A DNA stretch of 64,000 nt from Phenylobacterium sp. (lineage in GTDB: Bacteria > Pseudomonadota > Alphaproteobacteria > Caulobacterales > Caulobacteraceae). The position numbers and the translations under genes were made by a program. Shown piece after piece: positions 41,601 through 50,313 of the stretch. The stretch lies in NCBI RefSeq assembly GCF_030698145.1, contig NZ_JAUYNW010000080.1, positions 85,554 to 149,553 on the forward strand, given 5' to 3'. Numbering within the stretch: the first letter of the stretch is position 1; each line of letters starts with the position of its first letter. The notes under the pieces were generated by a model, which saw only the letters and a program-made list of their open reading frames with translations, was not told the origin of the DNA and did no database searches.

Positions 41601-41763
41601 GGTTGGCCGACTTGCGCGCCGCGCGCACCAGGTCCTCGGCCTCGGCGCGCACCGCCGCCCTCTGTTCACGCGAGAGAGGTTGTGCGGCCAGCAGGGCCGT
41701 CACCGCGTCGGTCTCGTCGCGATACTTGGCGGAAAGGTCGTCGAGCGCGGTCCAGGAGGTCAT
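38665..41763 (-). CDS. putA: Bifunctional proline dehydrogenase / L-glutamate gamma-semialdehyde dehydrogenase, no N-terminal RHH domain
   Basis: PRODH domain (MVRLVKGAYWDSEIKRAQ) and ALDH domain (SPWNFPLAIFTGQI; AGQRCSALR). Confidence 0.95.
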   Translation of the reverse strand: MTSWTALDDLSAKYRDETDAVTALLAAQPLSREQRAAVRAEAEDLVRAARKSANRQGVVESFLQEFSLGTREGLALMCLAEALLRTPDQDTRDRLIAEKIGGADWASHLGQSDSLFVNASTWGLMLTGKLVEVDDEVRSDLPGFLKRLVERIGEPVVRKAVAQAIGIMGEQFVLGRTIEAALKRAGKEGQVCSFDMLGEGARTSADAARYEQAYADALEAVGKASKGAGPEAGHGVSVKLSALCPRYEATHEHQVWSELYPRAMRLALIAARHDINFTIDAEEADRLTLSLKLLDRLAREPELGEWQGLGLAVQAYQKRARLAVERVAEIARGSGRRLMVRLVKGAYWDSEIKRAQVGGRPDYPVFTTKAATDLSYLVCARTLIEAAPNLYAQFATHNSHTLAAVHAMAAQAGVKIEFQRLHGMGEALYKAADDLHAGAVVRTYAPVGGHEDLLPYLVRRLLENGANTSFVHALLDERVPAQDVVVDPIAAVEKAGIGPHPKIPRPLDIYGAERKNSLGIDLSIPDEAARLTATARALEPLSAGPLIGGKQRAGIEPQPLRSPAANAEVVGKASEASAADIEAAFAAARAAQPAWDALGGYRRAEVLRAMGDILEANRDRLIAICAREAGKTLADGVAEVREAADFCRYYAHLAQTRFGGPETLKGPVGETNTLELHGRGVFVCISPWNFPLAIFTGQIAAALAAGNAVVAKPAEQTPLIAAEAVKLFHEARLPQGLLALTPGRGETVGVALTSHPSCDGVAFTGGTDTARRINQALAGREGPIVPFIAETGGLNGMFVDTTALKEQVVDDVIASAFGSAGQRCSALRILFLPTDTADMLIEGIRGAMDALVLGDPTDAATDVGPVIDAEAHGALTAHLARLQREAKVLHQLEAPQGGTFFGPVLAEIPSAGFLEREVFGPVLHVVRYHPADLAKVAGELAASRYGLTLGVHSRIDAFAAQVRNLVPSGNAYVNRSIIGAVVGVQPFGGEGLSGTGPKAGGPNALTRYAIERAVSVNITAQGGDPALLNLSL

Positions 41764-41868
41764 GGGTTCAGCCTTGTGGGTTCTATTGTCCGGCGTACCG
41801 CTTGTGTTATCGAATGTCCTACGGAGATATGGTCACATTGCCGCACAAATTCATAAATCGGGGCCTAC

Positions 41869-42339
41869 ATGCCGAACGACGTACAGTTGGACGATGTCGA
41901 CCGCCGCCTGCTGCGGGTCCTGCAGCGCGACGGGCGGATCAGCAACCTCGACCTGGCTCAGCAATGCCACCTTTCGCCGTCGGCCTGCTCGGACCGGGTC
42001 CGCCGGCTCAAGGACCGCGGCGTCATCCTGCGATACTCGGCCCTGCTGGACCCCAAGGCCATCGACCGGGCGCTGCTGATCTTCGTCGAGGTCCAGCTGG
42101 ACCGGACGACCGGCGACACTTTCACCCAATTCGCCCAGGCCGCGCAGCGTAGTCCCGAAATCCTCGAATGCCACATGGTGGCGGGCGGCTTCGACTATCT
42201 GATCAAGGCCCGGGTGCGCGACATGGAAGCCTATCGCAGCTTCCTGGGCGACGTCCTGGTGCGGATGCCTGGCGTGCGGGAGACCCGGACCTACGCCGTG
42301 CTGGAAGAGGTGAAGTCGGTCACCGAACTGCCGGTCTGA
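41869..42339 (+). CDS. Lrp/AsnC regulator, divergent from putA (PutR candidate)
   Basis: LDDVDRRLLRVLQRDGRISNLDLAQQCHLSPSACSDRVRRLKDRGVI. Confidence 0.9.
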   Translation: MPNDVQLDDVDRRLLRVLQRDGRISNLDLAQQCHLSPSACSDRVRRLKDRGVILRYSALLDPKAIDRALLIFVEVQLDRTTGDTFTQFAQAAQRSPEILECHMVAGGFDYLIKARVRDMEAYRSFLGDVLVRMPGVRETRTYAVLEEVKSVTELPV

Positions 42340-42376
42340 GGTTCCGACGGCCCAACGGTGCGCTAGGCTGTAGATT

Positions 42377-43006
42377 GTGGAGACGGGCGCCGCCCCGGAG
42401 CACGTCATGCAACGCAGGCCAACCCTCGCCGTCTTGGGATTTCGTCCCCACACCTACTGGACCGCGGTCGTCGCTCTCGCGGGCGATCCGAGTGCGCCAC
42501 AGGTGATCGAGCGGCGGCGGATCGTCTTCGCCAACGGCCACGAACGCTTCGCCTATCACCAGGCCGCGGAGGTCGATGCGGCCAAGGCCGAGGCCTTCAT
42601 CGAAGGCATCCGGACAGCGACGGCGGCGAACGTGGCGCATGAGATCGGAAACCTGATCGCCGACCTGCAGCGCGACGGCGTCAACGTTCGCCGAGCGGTG
42701 GCGCCGACCGGAACTGCAAGGCTTCCCGAGACGCTCGAGGACATTCTGCGGGCGCATGCGCGCATGCATGCCGCCGAGGGGGTCTTCTATCGCGATGTCG
42801 TCGCGGCGGGGTGCACGGCCCTGGGGCTGCAGGTCCACCGGGTCGTTGAGCGCGACCTGCCTCGCCTGGTCTGCGACCTAGTGGGCGTCGATGAGCCCGC
42901 GCTTGAGGCGCGCCTCAAGGAGATCGGGGCGTCGCTCGGCCCGCCGTGGAGCGAGGACTACCGATTGGCGACTCAAGCCGCCTGGCTGCATCTCGACGAG
43001 CCTTAG
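42377..43006 (+). CDS. Conserved hypothetical protein
   Basis: LAVLGFRPHTYWTAVVALAGD...LPETLEDILRAHARMHAAEGVFYRD; 209 aa. Confidence 0.6.
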   Translation: METGAAPEHVMQRRPTLAVLGFRPHTYWTAVVALAGDPSAPQVIERRRIVFANGHERFAYHQAAEVDAAKAEAFIEGIRTATAANVAHEIGNLIADLQRDGVNVRRAVAPTGTARLPETLEDILRAHARMHAAEGVFYRDVVAAGCTALGLQVHRVVERDLPRLVCDLVGVDEPALEARLKEIGASLGPPWSEDYRLATQAAWLHLDEP

Positions 43007-43008
43007 GG

Positions 43009-43902
43009 TCAGTACCCGGATTGGTATGACACCAGCCCGAGGACCGGCTCGCCGGCCCGGAAGCGGGCGATGTTCTCGGCGATCCGTAGGGCGCCGCTGG
43101 CCGGGTCGGTGATCGCCGCGGCGTGGGGCGTGAGGGTGATCTTCGGGTGACGCCAGAAGGGATGCTCGGCGGGCAGGGGCTCCAGCGCGAACACGTCGAG
43201 GACGGCATGGCTGAGCTGGCCGGAGTCCAGGGCCGGGATCAGTTCGGCCTCAACCAGGTGCCCGCCGCGTCCGACATTGATGATCGCCGCGCCGGGACGC
43301 ATCCGGGCGAAGGTGGCCTGAGACAGGATCCCGCGCGTTTCCTGGGTCAGCGGCAGCAGGTTCACGACGATCTCACTCTCGGCCAACAGCGTGTCCAGGT
43401 CGCCGCTTCGGCGCGTCCAGCGCGAGACCAGAAAACCTAGATTAACCAAAATCTTGCCACAGTATCTTCCCATCTCTCCATAACCCAGAAGTCCGACCTT
43501 CCGCGCGGTGGTCGGCGGTTGCGGCAGCTTCCTCCAGACGCCCAGCGCCTGCTGTGCGGCATAGGCCGGCGCCTGGCGGTGGAGGGCCAGAACATGGCCG
43601 GCCACCGCCTCGGCCATCTGGGCGGCGAGGGTCGGATCGATCAGCCGGGCGAGGGGCACGTGGCGGGGCAGGGCGGGATCGGCCATCAGGCCGTCGATCC
43701 CGGCCCAGGCCGACTGGATGAACCTCAGGTTCGGCAGGGTCGCGAGCTGGCCCTGCGGCGGATTGGCGACCACGGCGATATCGGCCGCGCCGGGATCGTC
43801 CGGCGGACCCAAGGTGACCGGTTCGCCCAGCGCCTGCTCCAGCAGGTCGCGCCACAGTTCGGTCGCGTCGGGGTCAAGGCGCGACAGGAAAGGGATCGTC
43901 AT
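43009..43902 (-). CDS. D-2-hydroxyacid dehydrogenase (glyoxylate/hydroxypyruvate reductase A-like)
   Basis: VGLLGYGEMGRYCGKIL; NLLPLTQETRGIL; NVGRGGHLVEAELIPALDSGQLSHAVLDVFALEPLPAEHPFW. Confidence 0.9.
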   Translation of the reverse strand: MTIPFLSRLDPDATELWRDLLEQALGEPVTLGPPDDPGAADIAVVANPPQGQLATLPNLRFIQSAWAGIDGLMADPALPRHVPLARLIDPTLAAQMAEAVAGHVLALHRQAPAYAAQQALGVWRKLPQPPTTARKVGLLGYGEMGRYCGKILVNLGFLVSRWTRRSGDLDTLLAESEIVVNLLPLTQETRGILSQATFARMRPGAAIINVGRGGHLVEAELIPALDSGQLSHAVLDVFALEPLPAEHPFWRHPKITLTPHAAAITDPASGALRIAENIARFRAGEPVLGLVSYQSGY

Positions 43903-43955
43903 CGACTCTCCTCCAGCCTTGCGCGGAGACGCCGTTCGGCGCGAGGCTCGCGCGC

Positions 43956-45203
43956 ATGAAACTGGATTCTTCCGACGCCGCCATCCTTGACGCTCTCGCC
44001 GGCCAGGAGGCCGACCTGATCGGCCGCGCCATCGACTGGTGCGCGATCGGCTCGGGCAGCCGCAATCTTCCAGGCCTCGAGGCCCAATGCGCCGTGTTCC
44101 AGGGCGTGCTCGCCGACCTGCCGGGCCAGGTCGAGCCCCTGGCCCTGGCCGACAGCCACGAGGTCGCCGCCGACGGCGAGCTCAAGGCCCAGCGTCACAC
44201 CCCCGCCTTGCGGCTGACCGTGCGCCCCGAGGCTCCGGTCCAGGTGGTGCTCACCGGCCACTACGACACGGTCTATCCGGCCGAGAGCGGCTTCACCAAG
44301 GTGGTCACTCGCGCCGACGGGGCGCTGAACGGCCCGGGCATCGCCGACATGAAGGGCGGCATCAGCGTCATGCTGGCGGCGCTGGCGGCCTTTGAGCGCC
44401 ACCCGGCCCGCGAAAGCCTCGGTTACCGCGTCCTGCTTTCGCCCGACGAGGAGATCGGCTCCCTGGCCTCTGCGCCGCACCTGGCTGAACTCGCCCGGGG
44501 GGGTCATGTGGGCCTGACCTACGAACCGGCCATGGGGGGCGGAGCGCTCGCCGCCCAGCGCAAGGGCTCCGGCAACTTCCACGTGGTGGTGAAGGGCCGC
44601 GCCGCCCATGCCGGACGCGACTTCGACAAGGGCCGCAACGCCATCGCGGCGGCCGCCGACCTCGCCACACGCCTGGTCGCCGCCAATGGCCGGCGTGAGG
44701 GCGTGACCCTCAATGTCGCACGCATCGACGGCGGTGGGCCGCTGAACATGGTGCCCGATCGGGCCGTGGTGCGCTTCAACGTCCGCCTGCCCGACCGCGA
44801 GGCCGGGGATTGGGCGCTCAAGTTCGTGCAGGACTGCGTCGCCGCCACCGCCTCTGACGGCATCGAGGCGCAGCTGCACGGCGGCTTCACTCGGCCCGCC
44901 AAGCCCTTCACACCCGCCCAGCAGCAGCTGTTCGGAGCGGTGAAGGAGGCCGGCGCCCTGCTCGGTCAGGAGATCACCTGGGCCTCGTCCGGCGGGGTCT
45001 GCGAGGGCAACAACCTGTTCGCCGCCGGCCTGCCCAATGTCGACACCCTGGGCGTCCGGGGCGGCGACATCCACAGCGAGGCCGAGCACGCCTGGCCCGA
45101 GAGCTTCGTCGAACGCGCCCAACTCTCCGCCCTGATCCTCGCCAAGCTGGCCACAGGCGACATCCCGGCCGCCCAGATCAAGGCCGCGATGGGGCAGGGG
45201 TGA
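43956..45203 (+). CDS. M20-family hydrolase/deacylase
   Basis: LTGHYDTVYPAE; GPGIADMKGGISVMLAAL; LSPDEEIGSLAS; HSEAEHAWPES. Confidence 0.88.
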   Translation: MKLDSSDAAILDALAGQEADLIGRAIDWCAIGSGSRNLPGLEAQCAVFQGVLADLPGQVEPLALADSHEVAADGELKAQRHTPALRLTVRPEAPVQVVLTGHYDTVYPAESGFTKVVTRADGALNGPGIADMKGGISVMLAALAAFERHPARESLGYRVLLSPDEEIGSLASAPHLAELARGGHVGLTYEPAMGGGALAAQRKGSGNFHVVVKGRAAHAGRDFDKGRNAIAAAADLATRLVAANGRREGVTLNVARIDGGGPLNMVPDRAVVRFNVRLPDREAGDWALKFVQDCVAATASDGIEAQLHGGFTRPAKPFTPAQQQLFGAVKEAGALLGQEITWASSGGVCEGNNLFAAGLPNVDTLGVRGGDIHSEAEHAWPESFVERAQLSALILAKLATGDIPAAQIKAAMGQG

Positions 45204-45669
45204 CCGGCGTCCCGCGATAGGGCTTGGCGTCCTTCATCAGGATGTGGCTGGCGATCTTGTCGACCCCCAGGCCTTCCTGCAGTAGACGGTCGGCCAGTTC
45301 GCCCCAAGCGCGCACGTCAGGCGCCACCACCTTGATCAGGTAGTCGAAGGACCCCGAGACCTGGGCGGCTTCCACCACCTCGGGGATCTCGGCCAACACC
45401 GCCTCGAAGGCTAGCAGATCGGCGGGACGGTGGCTCTTCAGCGTCACCTCCCCATAGACCGTCACCGTCGGACGTATCCGCTCGATGTCCAGGCGAGCGT
45501 GATAGCCCTGGATCAGGCCGTCGGCTTCCAGCCGCCGGACCCGCGCCAGGCAGGCGCTCGCCGACAGCGCCACCTGCTGGGCCAGGGCCTGGTTGGTGAT
45601 GCGGCCGTCGGCCTGCAGAATCGCCAGGATTTTCAGGTCCAGTCGGTCGAGAGCAGAATATCCGTCCAA
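45178..45669 (-). CDS. Lrp/AsnC regulator
   Basis: LDRLDLKILAILQADGRITNQALAQQVALSASACLARVRRLEADGLI. Confidence 0.9.
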   Translation of the reverse strand: MDGYSALDRLDLKILAILQADGRITNQALAQQVALSASACLARVRRLEADGLIQGYHARLDIERIRPTVTVYGEVTLKSHRPADLLAFEAVLAEIPEVVEAAQVSGSFDYLIKVVAPDVRAWGELADRLLQEGLGVDKIASHILMKDAKPYRGTPVTPAPSRP

Positions 45670-45782
45670 GGTCGTGTTTCACCGCATGATCTGCGGCACG
45701 ACCCCCGGTCTTCCGCCGCCCATTTCGCGCAAACCCTAGCACAATAAGCCGCTTGAGCTTCGATCATTCTGCGGAGGACAAC

Positions 45783-46793
45783 ATGGTCGCCACCGGCGTC
45801 GTCATCCGTGCCGCGGTATCCCAAGACCTGGAAGCCCTGCTGGCGCTCGCCAAGACGGCCGGCCTGGGCATGACCAACCTGCCACCCTGCCGCGACAAGC
45901 TGGCCGCCCTGCTGGCCGGCAGCGCCGCGGCCTTCGCTGGCGCGCGCGGCCACAGCCAGATGCTGCTGGTCTTGGAGCATGGCGGCGAAGTGGTTGGCAC
46001 CGGCTGCATCTTCCCCAGCGTCGGCGGCGACTGGCCGTTCTATTCCTACCGCATCGGCCGCATCCGGCAGGCCTCTCAAGCTCTCGGCAAGACCGTCGAG
46101 AACACCCTGCTGACCCCGGTTAACGACTATGACGGCTCGGCCGAGGTGGGCGGCCTGTTCGTACGCCCCGGCCTGCGCGGTGTGGCCGGCGGACGGCTGA
46201 TGGCGCGCAGCCGCTATCTGTTCATGGCCGACCATCGCGACTGGTTCGGCGACCGCGTGGTCTCCGAGTTGCGCGGCTATCAGGACGAGGACGGGACCTC
46301 GCCGTTCTGGGAAGCCGTGGGCAAGCGCTTCTACGGCCTGGAGTTCTCCGAGGCCGACAAGATCAGCGTCGGGCCGGGCAAGCAGGTCATCGCCGACCTG
46401 GGCCCAAAATATCCGATCTATCTCAACCTGCTGTCGCCGGAGGCCGCCGCCAGCGTCGGCCAGTGCCATCCCGACGGCCTGCGCGCCCAGGCCCTGCTGA
46501 TGGAGGAAGGCTTCCGTTTCGAAGGCTGCGTCGACATCTTCGACGGCGGCCCGACCATGGTGGCCGATATCGACGCCCTGAAGGCCGTGCGCGAGAGCCG
46601 GGTCTCGACGGTCCGCACCATCGGCCCCTGCGAGGATGGCCCCGAGATGCTGGTCGCGTCCGGCCACGCCGCCGGGTTTCGAGCCTCGCGCGGCCGGATT
46701 TGGGCGAGCGACGACGGCGTCACCCTGCCGCCGGAGCTGGCCCAGATGCTCAATGTTCAAGTCGGAGACCGCGTGCGTCATGTCGAATTCTGA
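45783..46793 (+). CDS. astA: Arginine N-succinyltransferase
   Basis: VIRAAVSQDLEALLALAKTAGLGMTNLPP...GYQDEDGTSPFWEAVGKRFYGLEFSEAD. Confidence 0.93.
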   Translation: MVATGVVIRAAVSQDLEALLALAKTAGLGMTNLPPCRDKLAALLAGSAAAFAGARGHSQMLLVLEHGGEVVGTGCIFPSVGGDWPFYSYRIGRIRQASQALGKTVENTLLTPVNDYDGSAEVGGLFVRPGLRGVAGGRLMARSRYLFMADHRDWFGDRVVSELRGYQDEDGTSPFWEAVGKRFYGLEFSEADKISVGPGKQVIADLGPKYPIYLNLLSPEAAASVGQCHPDGLRAQALLMEEGFRFEGCVDIFDGGPTMVADIDALKAVRESRVSTVRTIGPCEDGPEMLVASGHAAGFRASRGRIWASDDGVTLPPELAQMLNVQVGDRVRHVEF

Positions 46794-48189
46794 GATCGTC
46801 TCCACCGATCCCTGCGCCGGCGAAGTGGTTTGGCGCGGCCCGGCGGCCTCCGCCTCCGAGGTCGACGCGGCGGTGGCCCGTGCGCGCAAGGGCTTCGCGG
46901 CCTGGTCGGCGACGCCGCTGGAGGAGCGCTGCCGCATTGCGCGCGCCTTCGCCGACCTGGCCCGCAACCGGCGCGAGGACATCGCCCGCCTGATCAGCCG
47001 CGAGACCGGCAAGCCGTTCTGGGAGACCCTGACCGAGGCCGACACCGTCTCGGCCAAGATCGAGGTCTCCATCCGCGCCCAGGCCGAGCGGGCTGGGGAA
47101 CGGACGGGGGAGGCGGCCGGCGCGCGCGCGCGCCTGGCCCACAGGCCGCACGGCGTGCTGGCGGTGGTCGGGCCGTTCAACTTCCCCATGCACCTGCCCA
47201 ACGGCCACATGGCGCCGGCCCTGCTGGCCGGCAACGCCGTCATCTTCAAACCAAGCGAGAAGACCCCCGCCAGCGGCCTGATGCTGGTCGAACTGTGGCG
47301 CGAGGCCGGCGTGCCAGCCGACGTCCTGCAGGTGCTGACCGGGGCGGCGGAGACCGCCAAGGCGCTGGTCAGCCACGAGGCGGTGGACGGCGTGCTGTTC
47401 ACCGGCGGGGTCGGCGCCGGCAAGGCGATCCACATGGCGCTGGCCGACCAGCCGCAGAAGATCGTGGCCCTGGAGCTGGGCGGCAACAATCCGCTGGTCG
47501 CCTGGGACGTGGCCGACGCCGAGAGCGCCGCCCACCTGATCGTCCAGTCGGCCTATGTCTCGGCCGGCCAGCGCTGTTCCTGCGCCCGGCGGCTGATCGT
47601 GCCCCAGGGCGCGGCGGGCGACGCCGTCGTCGAGGCGCTGACCGCGCTCATCGACCGCATCAAGGTCGGCGCGCCGTTCGAGGACCCGCAGCCCTTCATG
47701 GGCCCGGTGATCGACCTGGCCTCGGCCAAGAGCCTGCTGCTGGCCCAGCAACGCCTGGGCGGGACCGTGATCCGTGAACTGGCGCCCACCACCCCCGACC
47801 GGTCCTACCTGACCCCGGGCCTGGTTGATGTCACCGGCCTCGAGGTTCCCGACAGCGAGAACTTCGGACCCCTGCTGCAGCTCATCCGCGCGCCCGATTT
47901 CGACGCCGCCATCGCCACGGCCAACGCCACCCGCTTTGGCCTGGCCGCGGGTCTGCTCAGCGACGACGAGGGCCTCTATCGCAGGTTCTGGAGCGAGGCC
48001 CGCGCCGGGATCGTCAACTGGAACCGGCCGACCACCGGGGCCGCCGCCACCGCGCCGTTTGGCGGGCCGGGGCTCTCGGGCAACCATCGCCCCAGCGCCT
48101 ACTACGCCGCCGACTACTGCGCCTATCCGGTGGCCAGCCTGGAGGCCGACACCACCCAGTTCCGGATCGGCACGGGCCTGGCGGCGTGA
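46780..48189 (+). CDS. astD: Succinylglutamate-semialdehyde dehydrogenase
   Basis: [58 protein letters not shown]. Confidence 0.93.
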   Translation: MSNSEIVSTDPCAGEVVWRGPAASASEVDAAVARARKGFAAWSATPLEERCRIARAFADLARNRREDIARLISRETGKPFWETLTEADTVSAKIEVSIRAQAERAGERTGEAAGARARLAHRPHGVLAVVGPFNFPMHLPNGHMAPALLAGNAVIFKPSEKTPASGLMLVELWREAGVPADVLQVLTGAAETAKALVSHEAVDGVLFTGGVGAGKAIHMALADQPQKIVALELGGNNPLVAWDVADAESAAHLIVQSAYVSAGQRCSCARRLIVPQGAAGDAVVEALTALIDRIKVGAPFEDPQPFMGPVIDLASAKSLLLAQQRLGGTVIRELAPTTPDRSYLTPGLVDVTGLEVPDSENFGPLLQLIRAPDFDAAIATANATRFGLAAGLLSDDEGLYRRFWSEARAGIVNWNRPTTGAAATAPFGGPGLSGNHRPSAYYAADYCAYPVASLEADTTQFRIGTGLAA

Positions 48190-49475
48190 CCCGCGATCCC
48201 GCGACGACGGTCGAGGTCAATTTCGACGGCCTGGTCGGGCCGACCCACAACTATGCGGGCCTCTCGCCGGGCAATGTCGCCTCGCAGAGCAATTTCGGCG
48301 AGACGGCCTTTCCCCGCGCCGCGGCCCTGCAGGGCCTGGCCAAGATGCGCGCGGTCATGGACCTGGGCCTCACCCAGGGCTTCCTGCCCCCGCCGCTGCG
48401 GCCCGCCGCCGAGGCCTTGCGGCCGTTCGGCTTCGATGGTTCGGACGACGAGGTCCTGGCGGCCGCCGCCCGCGACGACCTGGCCCTGTTCCGCGCGGTC
48501 TGCTCGGCGTCCAGCATGTGGCGCGCCAACGCCGCCACCGTTCTGGCCGCGCCCGACACCGCCGACGGCCGCGTCCACCTGGTGACCGCCAACCTTGCCG
48601 GGATGCTGCACCGGAGCTTCGAGGGGCCCGAGACCCACGCGCTGCTGCGCAGGGTGTTCCGGGACGAGGCGTGCTTCGCCGTCCACGGGCCGCTGCCGTC
48701 AGCTCGCCATTTTGGCGACGAGGGCGCGGCCAACCACATGCGCTTGGCTGACGGCCATGGCGTGGCCGGCGTCAACGTCTTCGCCCACGGGGAACACCGT
48801 GGCGGCGCGTTCCCCGAACGCCAGAGCCGCCGCGCCAGCGAGGCTGTGGCCAGGTTGGGCGGGCTTGAAGCGCCGATCTACGCCCTGCAGAACGCCGCCG
48901 CCGTCCAGGCCGGCGCCTTCCACAACGACGTGGTCGCGGTCGCCAACGAGACGGTGCTGCTGACCCATCCCCAGGCCTTAGACGACGCCCAGGGTCTCTA
49001 CGCCGCCCTGCAGGCCCGCCTGCCCAGCCTGCACGTGGTGGAGACCCAGGGCGTCAGCCTGGAGGACGCCATCGGCTCCTACCTGTTCAACTCCCAACTC
49101 GTGACCCTGCCGGACGGCGCCATGGCGCTCATCCTGCCTGTCGAGGCTCGCGAGAACGCACGGGTCTGGGCCGAGGTCGAGCGGATCGTCGCCGCCAACA
49201 ATCCAATCTCGCGGGCGGTGGTGGTCGATGTGCGTGAAAGCATGCGCAACGGTGGCGGCCCGGCCTGCCTGCGGCTGCGCGTTCCGGTGGACGAGGCGGC
49301 CCGGGCCGGGATCGATCCGGGTTTCCTGCTGGACGAGGCGCGCTGGGAACGGCTGGCCCACACGGTGGAGGCCCATTGGCCCGAGGCTATCGCGCCTAAG
49401 GACCTCACCGATCCGGCCCTATGGGCTCAGGCCCGCGCGGCCCACGCCGCGCTCGAGCAGGCCATTGGCGTCTAG
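48186..49475 (+). CDS. astB: N-succinylarginine dihydrolase
   Basis: [25 protein letters not shown]...[11 protein letters not shown]...[20 protein letters not shown] start. Confidence 0.95.
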   Translation: MTRDPATTVEVNFDGLVGPTHNYAGLSPGNVASQSNFGETAFPRAAALQGLAKMRAVMDLGLTQGFLPPPLRPAAEALRPFGFDGSDDEVLAAAARDDLALFRAVCSASSMWRANAATVLAAPDTADGRVHLVTANLAGMLHRSFEGPETHALLRRVFRDEACFAVHGPLPSARHFGDEGAANHMRLADGHGVAGVNVFAHGEHRGGAFPERQSRRASEAVARLGGLEAPIYALQNAAAVQAGAFHNDVVAVANETVLLTHPQALDDAQGLYAALQARLPSLHVVETQGVSLEDAIGSYLFNSQLVTLPDGAMALILPVEARENARVWAEVERIVAANNPISRAVVVDVRESMRNGGGPACLRLRVPVDEAARAGIDPGFLLDEARWERLAHTVEAHWPEAIAPKDLTDPALWAQARAAHAALEQAIGV

Positions 49476-49729
49476 ATCGAATACGACCAGGTCTCGGCCT
49501 GGCCGCGGATGTCGTCCTGGGGCGTGATGCGGCGACGCGCGGTCATCTGGGCGTGCAGGCGCTGGATGCACAGGCTCGCGGTCTTCTCGAACCAGAAGGG
49601 GAAGACGGCGTGGATCAGGCACGCCAGCCCGGCCGCGACCATCTCCGCCCCAAAGCCCCCGGCGTGGCCCAGGTGCTCGACATAGGTCTCGCCCACCTCG
49701 CTTGGGTGCCGATTGAACGCGTCCAGCAT
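49472..49729 (-). CDS. DUF6356-like small protein
   Basis: [52 protein letters not shown]. Confidence 0.65.
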   Translation of the reverse strand: MLDAFNRHPSEVGETYVEHLGHAGGFGAEMVAAGLACLIHAVFPFWFEKTASLCIQRLHAQMTARRRITPQDDIRGQAETWSYSI

Positions 49730-49845
49730 CTCGCCCTCCTGGATTATCGACCGAAGATTGCCGCGAGCCGGCGAGAAAGACATTGTCTCGTTCGCCGCCC
49801 AGGCGGCAGAATGGAGAACATCATTCTCATCAGGCGGCCCATGAC

Positions 49846-50310
49846 GTGTCAGACGTTCTCCTTGATCCGATAGATCGGCGAATCCTCCGCGAGCTCCAGG
49901 CCGACGCCACCATCCCCGTCGCCGAGCTGGCCGAGCGGGTGGGGCTGTCCCAGACGCCCTGCTGGAAACGGGTCAAGCGGCTGACCGACGAGGGGGTGAT
50001 CGAGCGCCGCGTCGCTCTGCTGGCGCGCGAGAAGCTGGACCTCGGACTGGTGGTCTTCGTATCGATCAAGACCAGCCATCACGACGAGGCCTGGATCGCG
50101 GCCTTCGGCAAGGGGGCCGCGGCCCTGCCCGAGGTGGTGGAGTTCTACCGCATGGCCGGCGAAACCGATTATCTGCTGAAGGTGGTGGTCTCCGACATCG
50201 CCGCCTATGACCGCTTTTACAAACGCCTGATCGCCACCGCGCCGCTGAACGACGTCTCCTCCGCCTTCGCCATGGAGCAGATCAAGTTCACCACCGCCCT
50301 GCCGCTCTGA
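49846..50310 (+). CDS. Lrp/AsnC regulator
   Basis: LLDPIDRRILRELQADATIPVAELAERVGLSQTPCWKRVKRLTDEGVI; GTG start preferred to track start 49783. Confidence 0.85.
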   Translation: MSDVLLDPIDRRILRELQADATIPVAELAERVGLSQTPCWKRVKRLTDEGVIERRVALLAREKLDLGLVVFVSIKTSHHDEAWIAAFGKGAAALPEVVEFYRMAGETDYLLKVVVSDIAAYDRFYKRLIATAPLNDVSSAFAMEQIKFTTALPL

Positions 50311-50313
50311 GGG

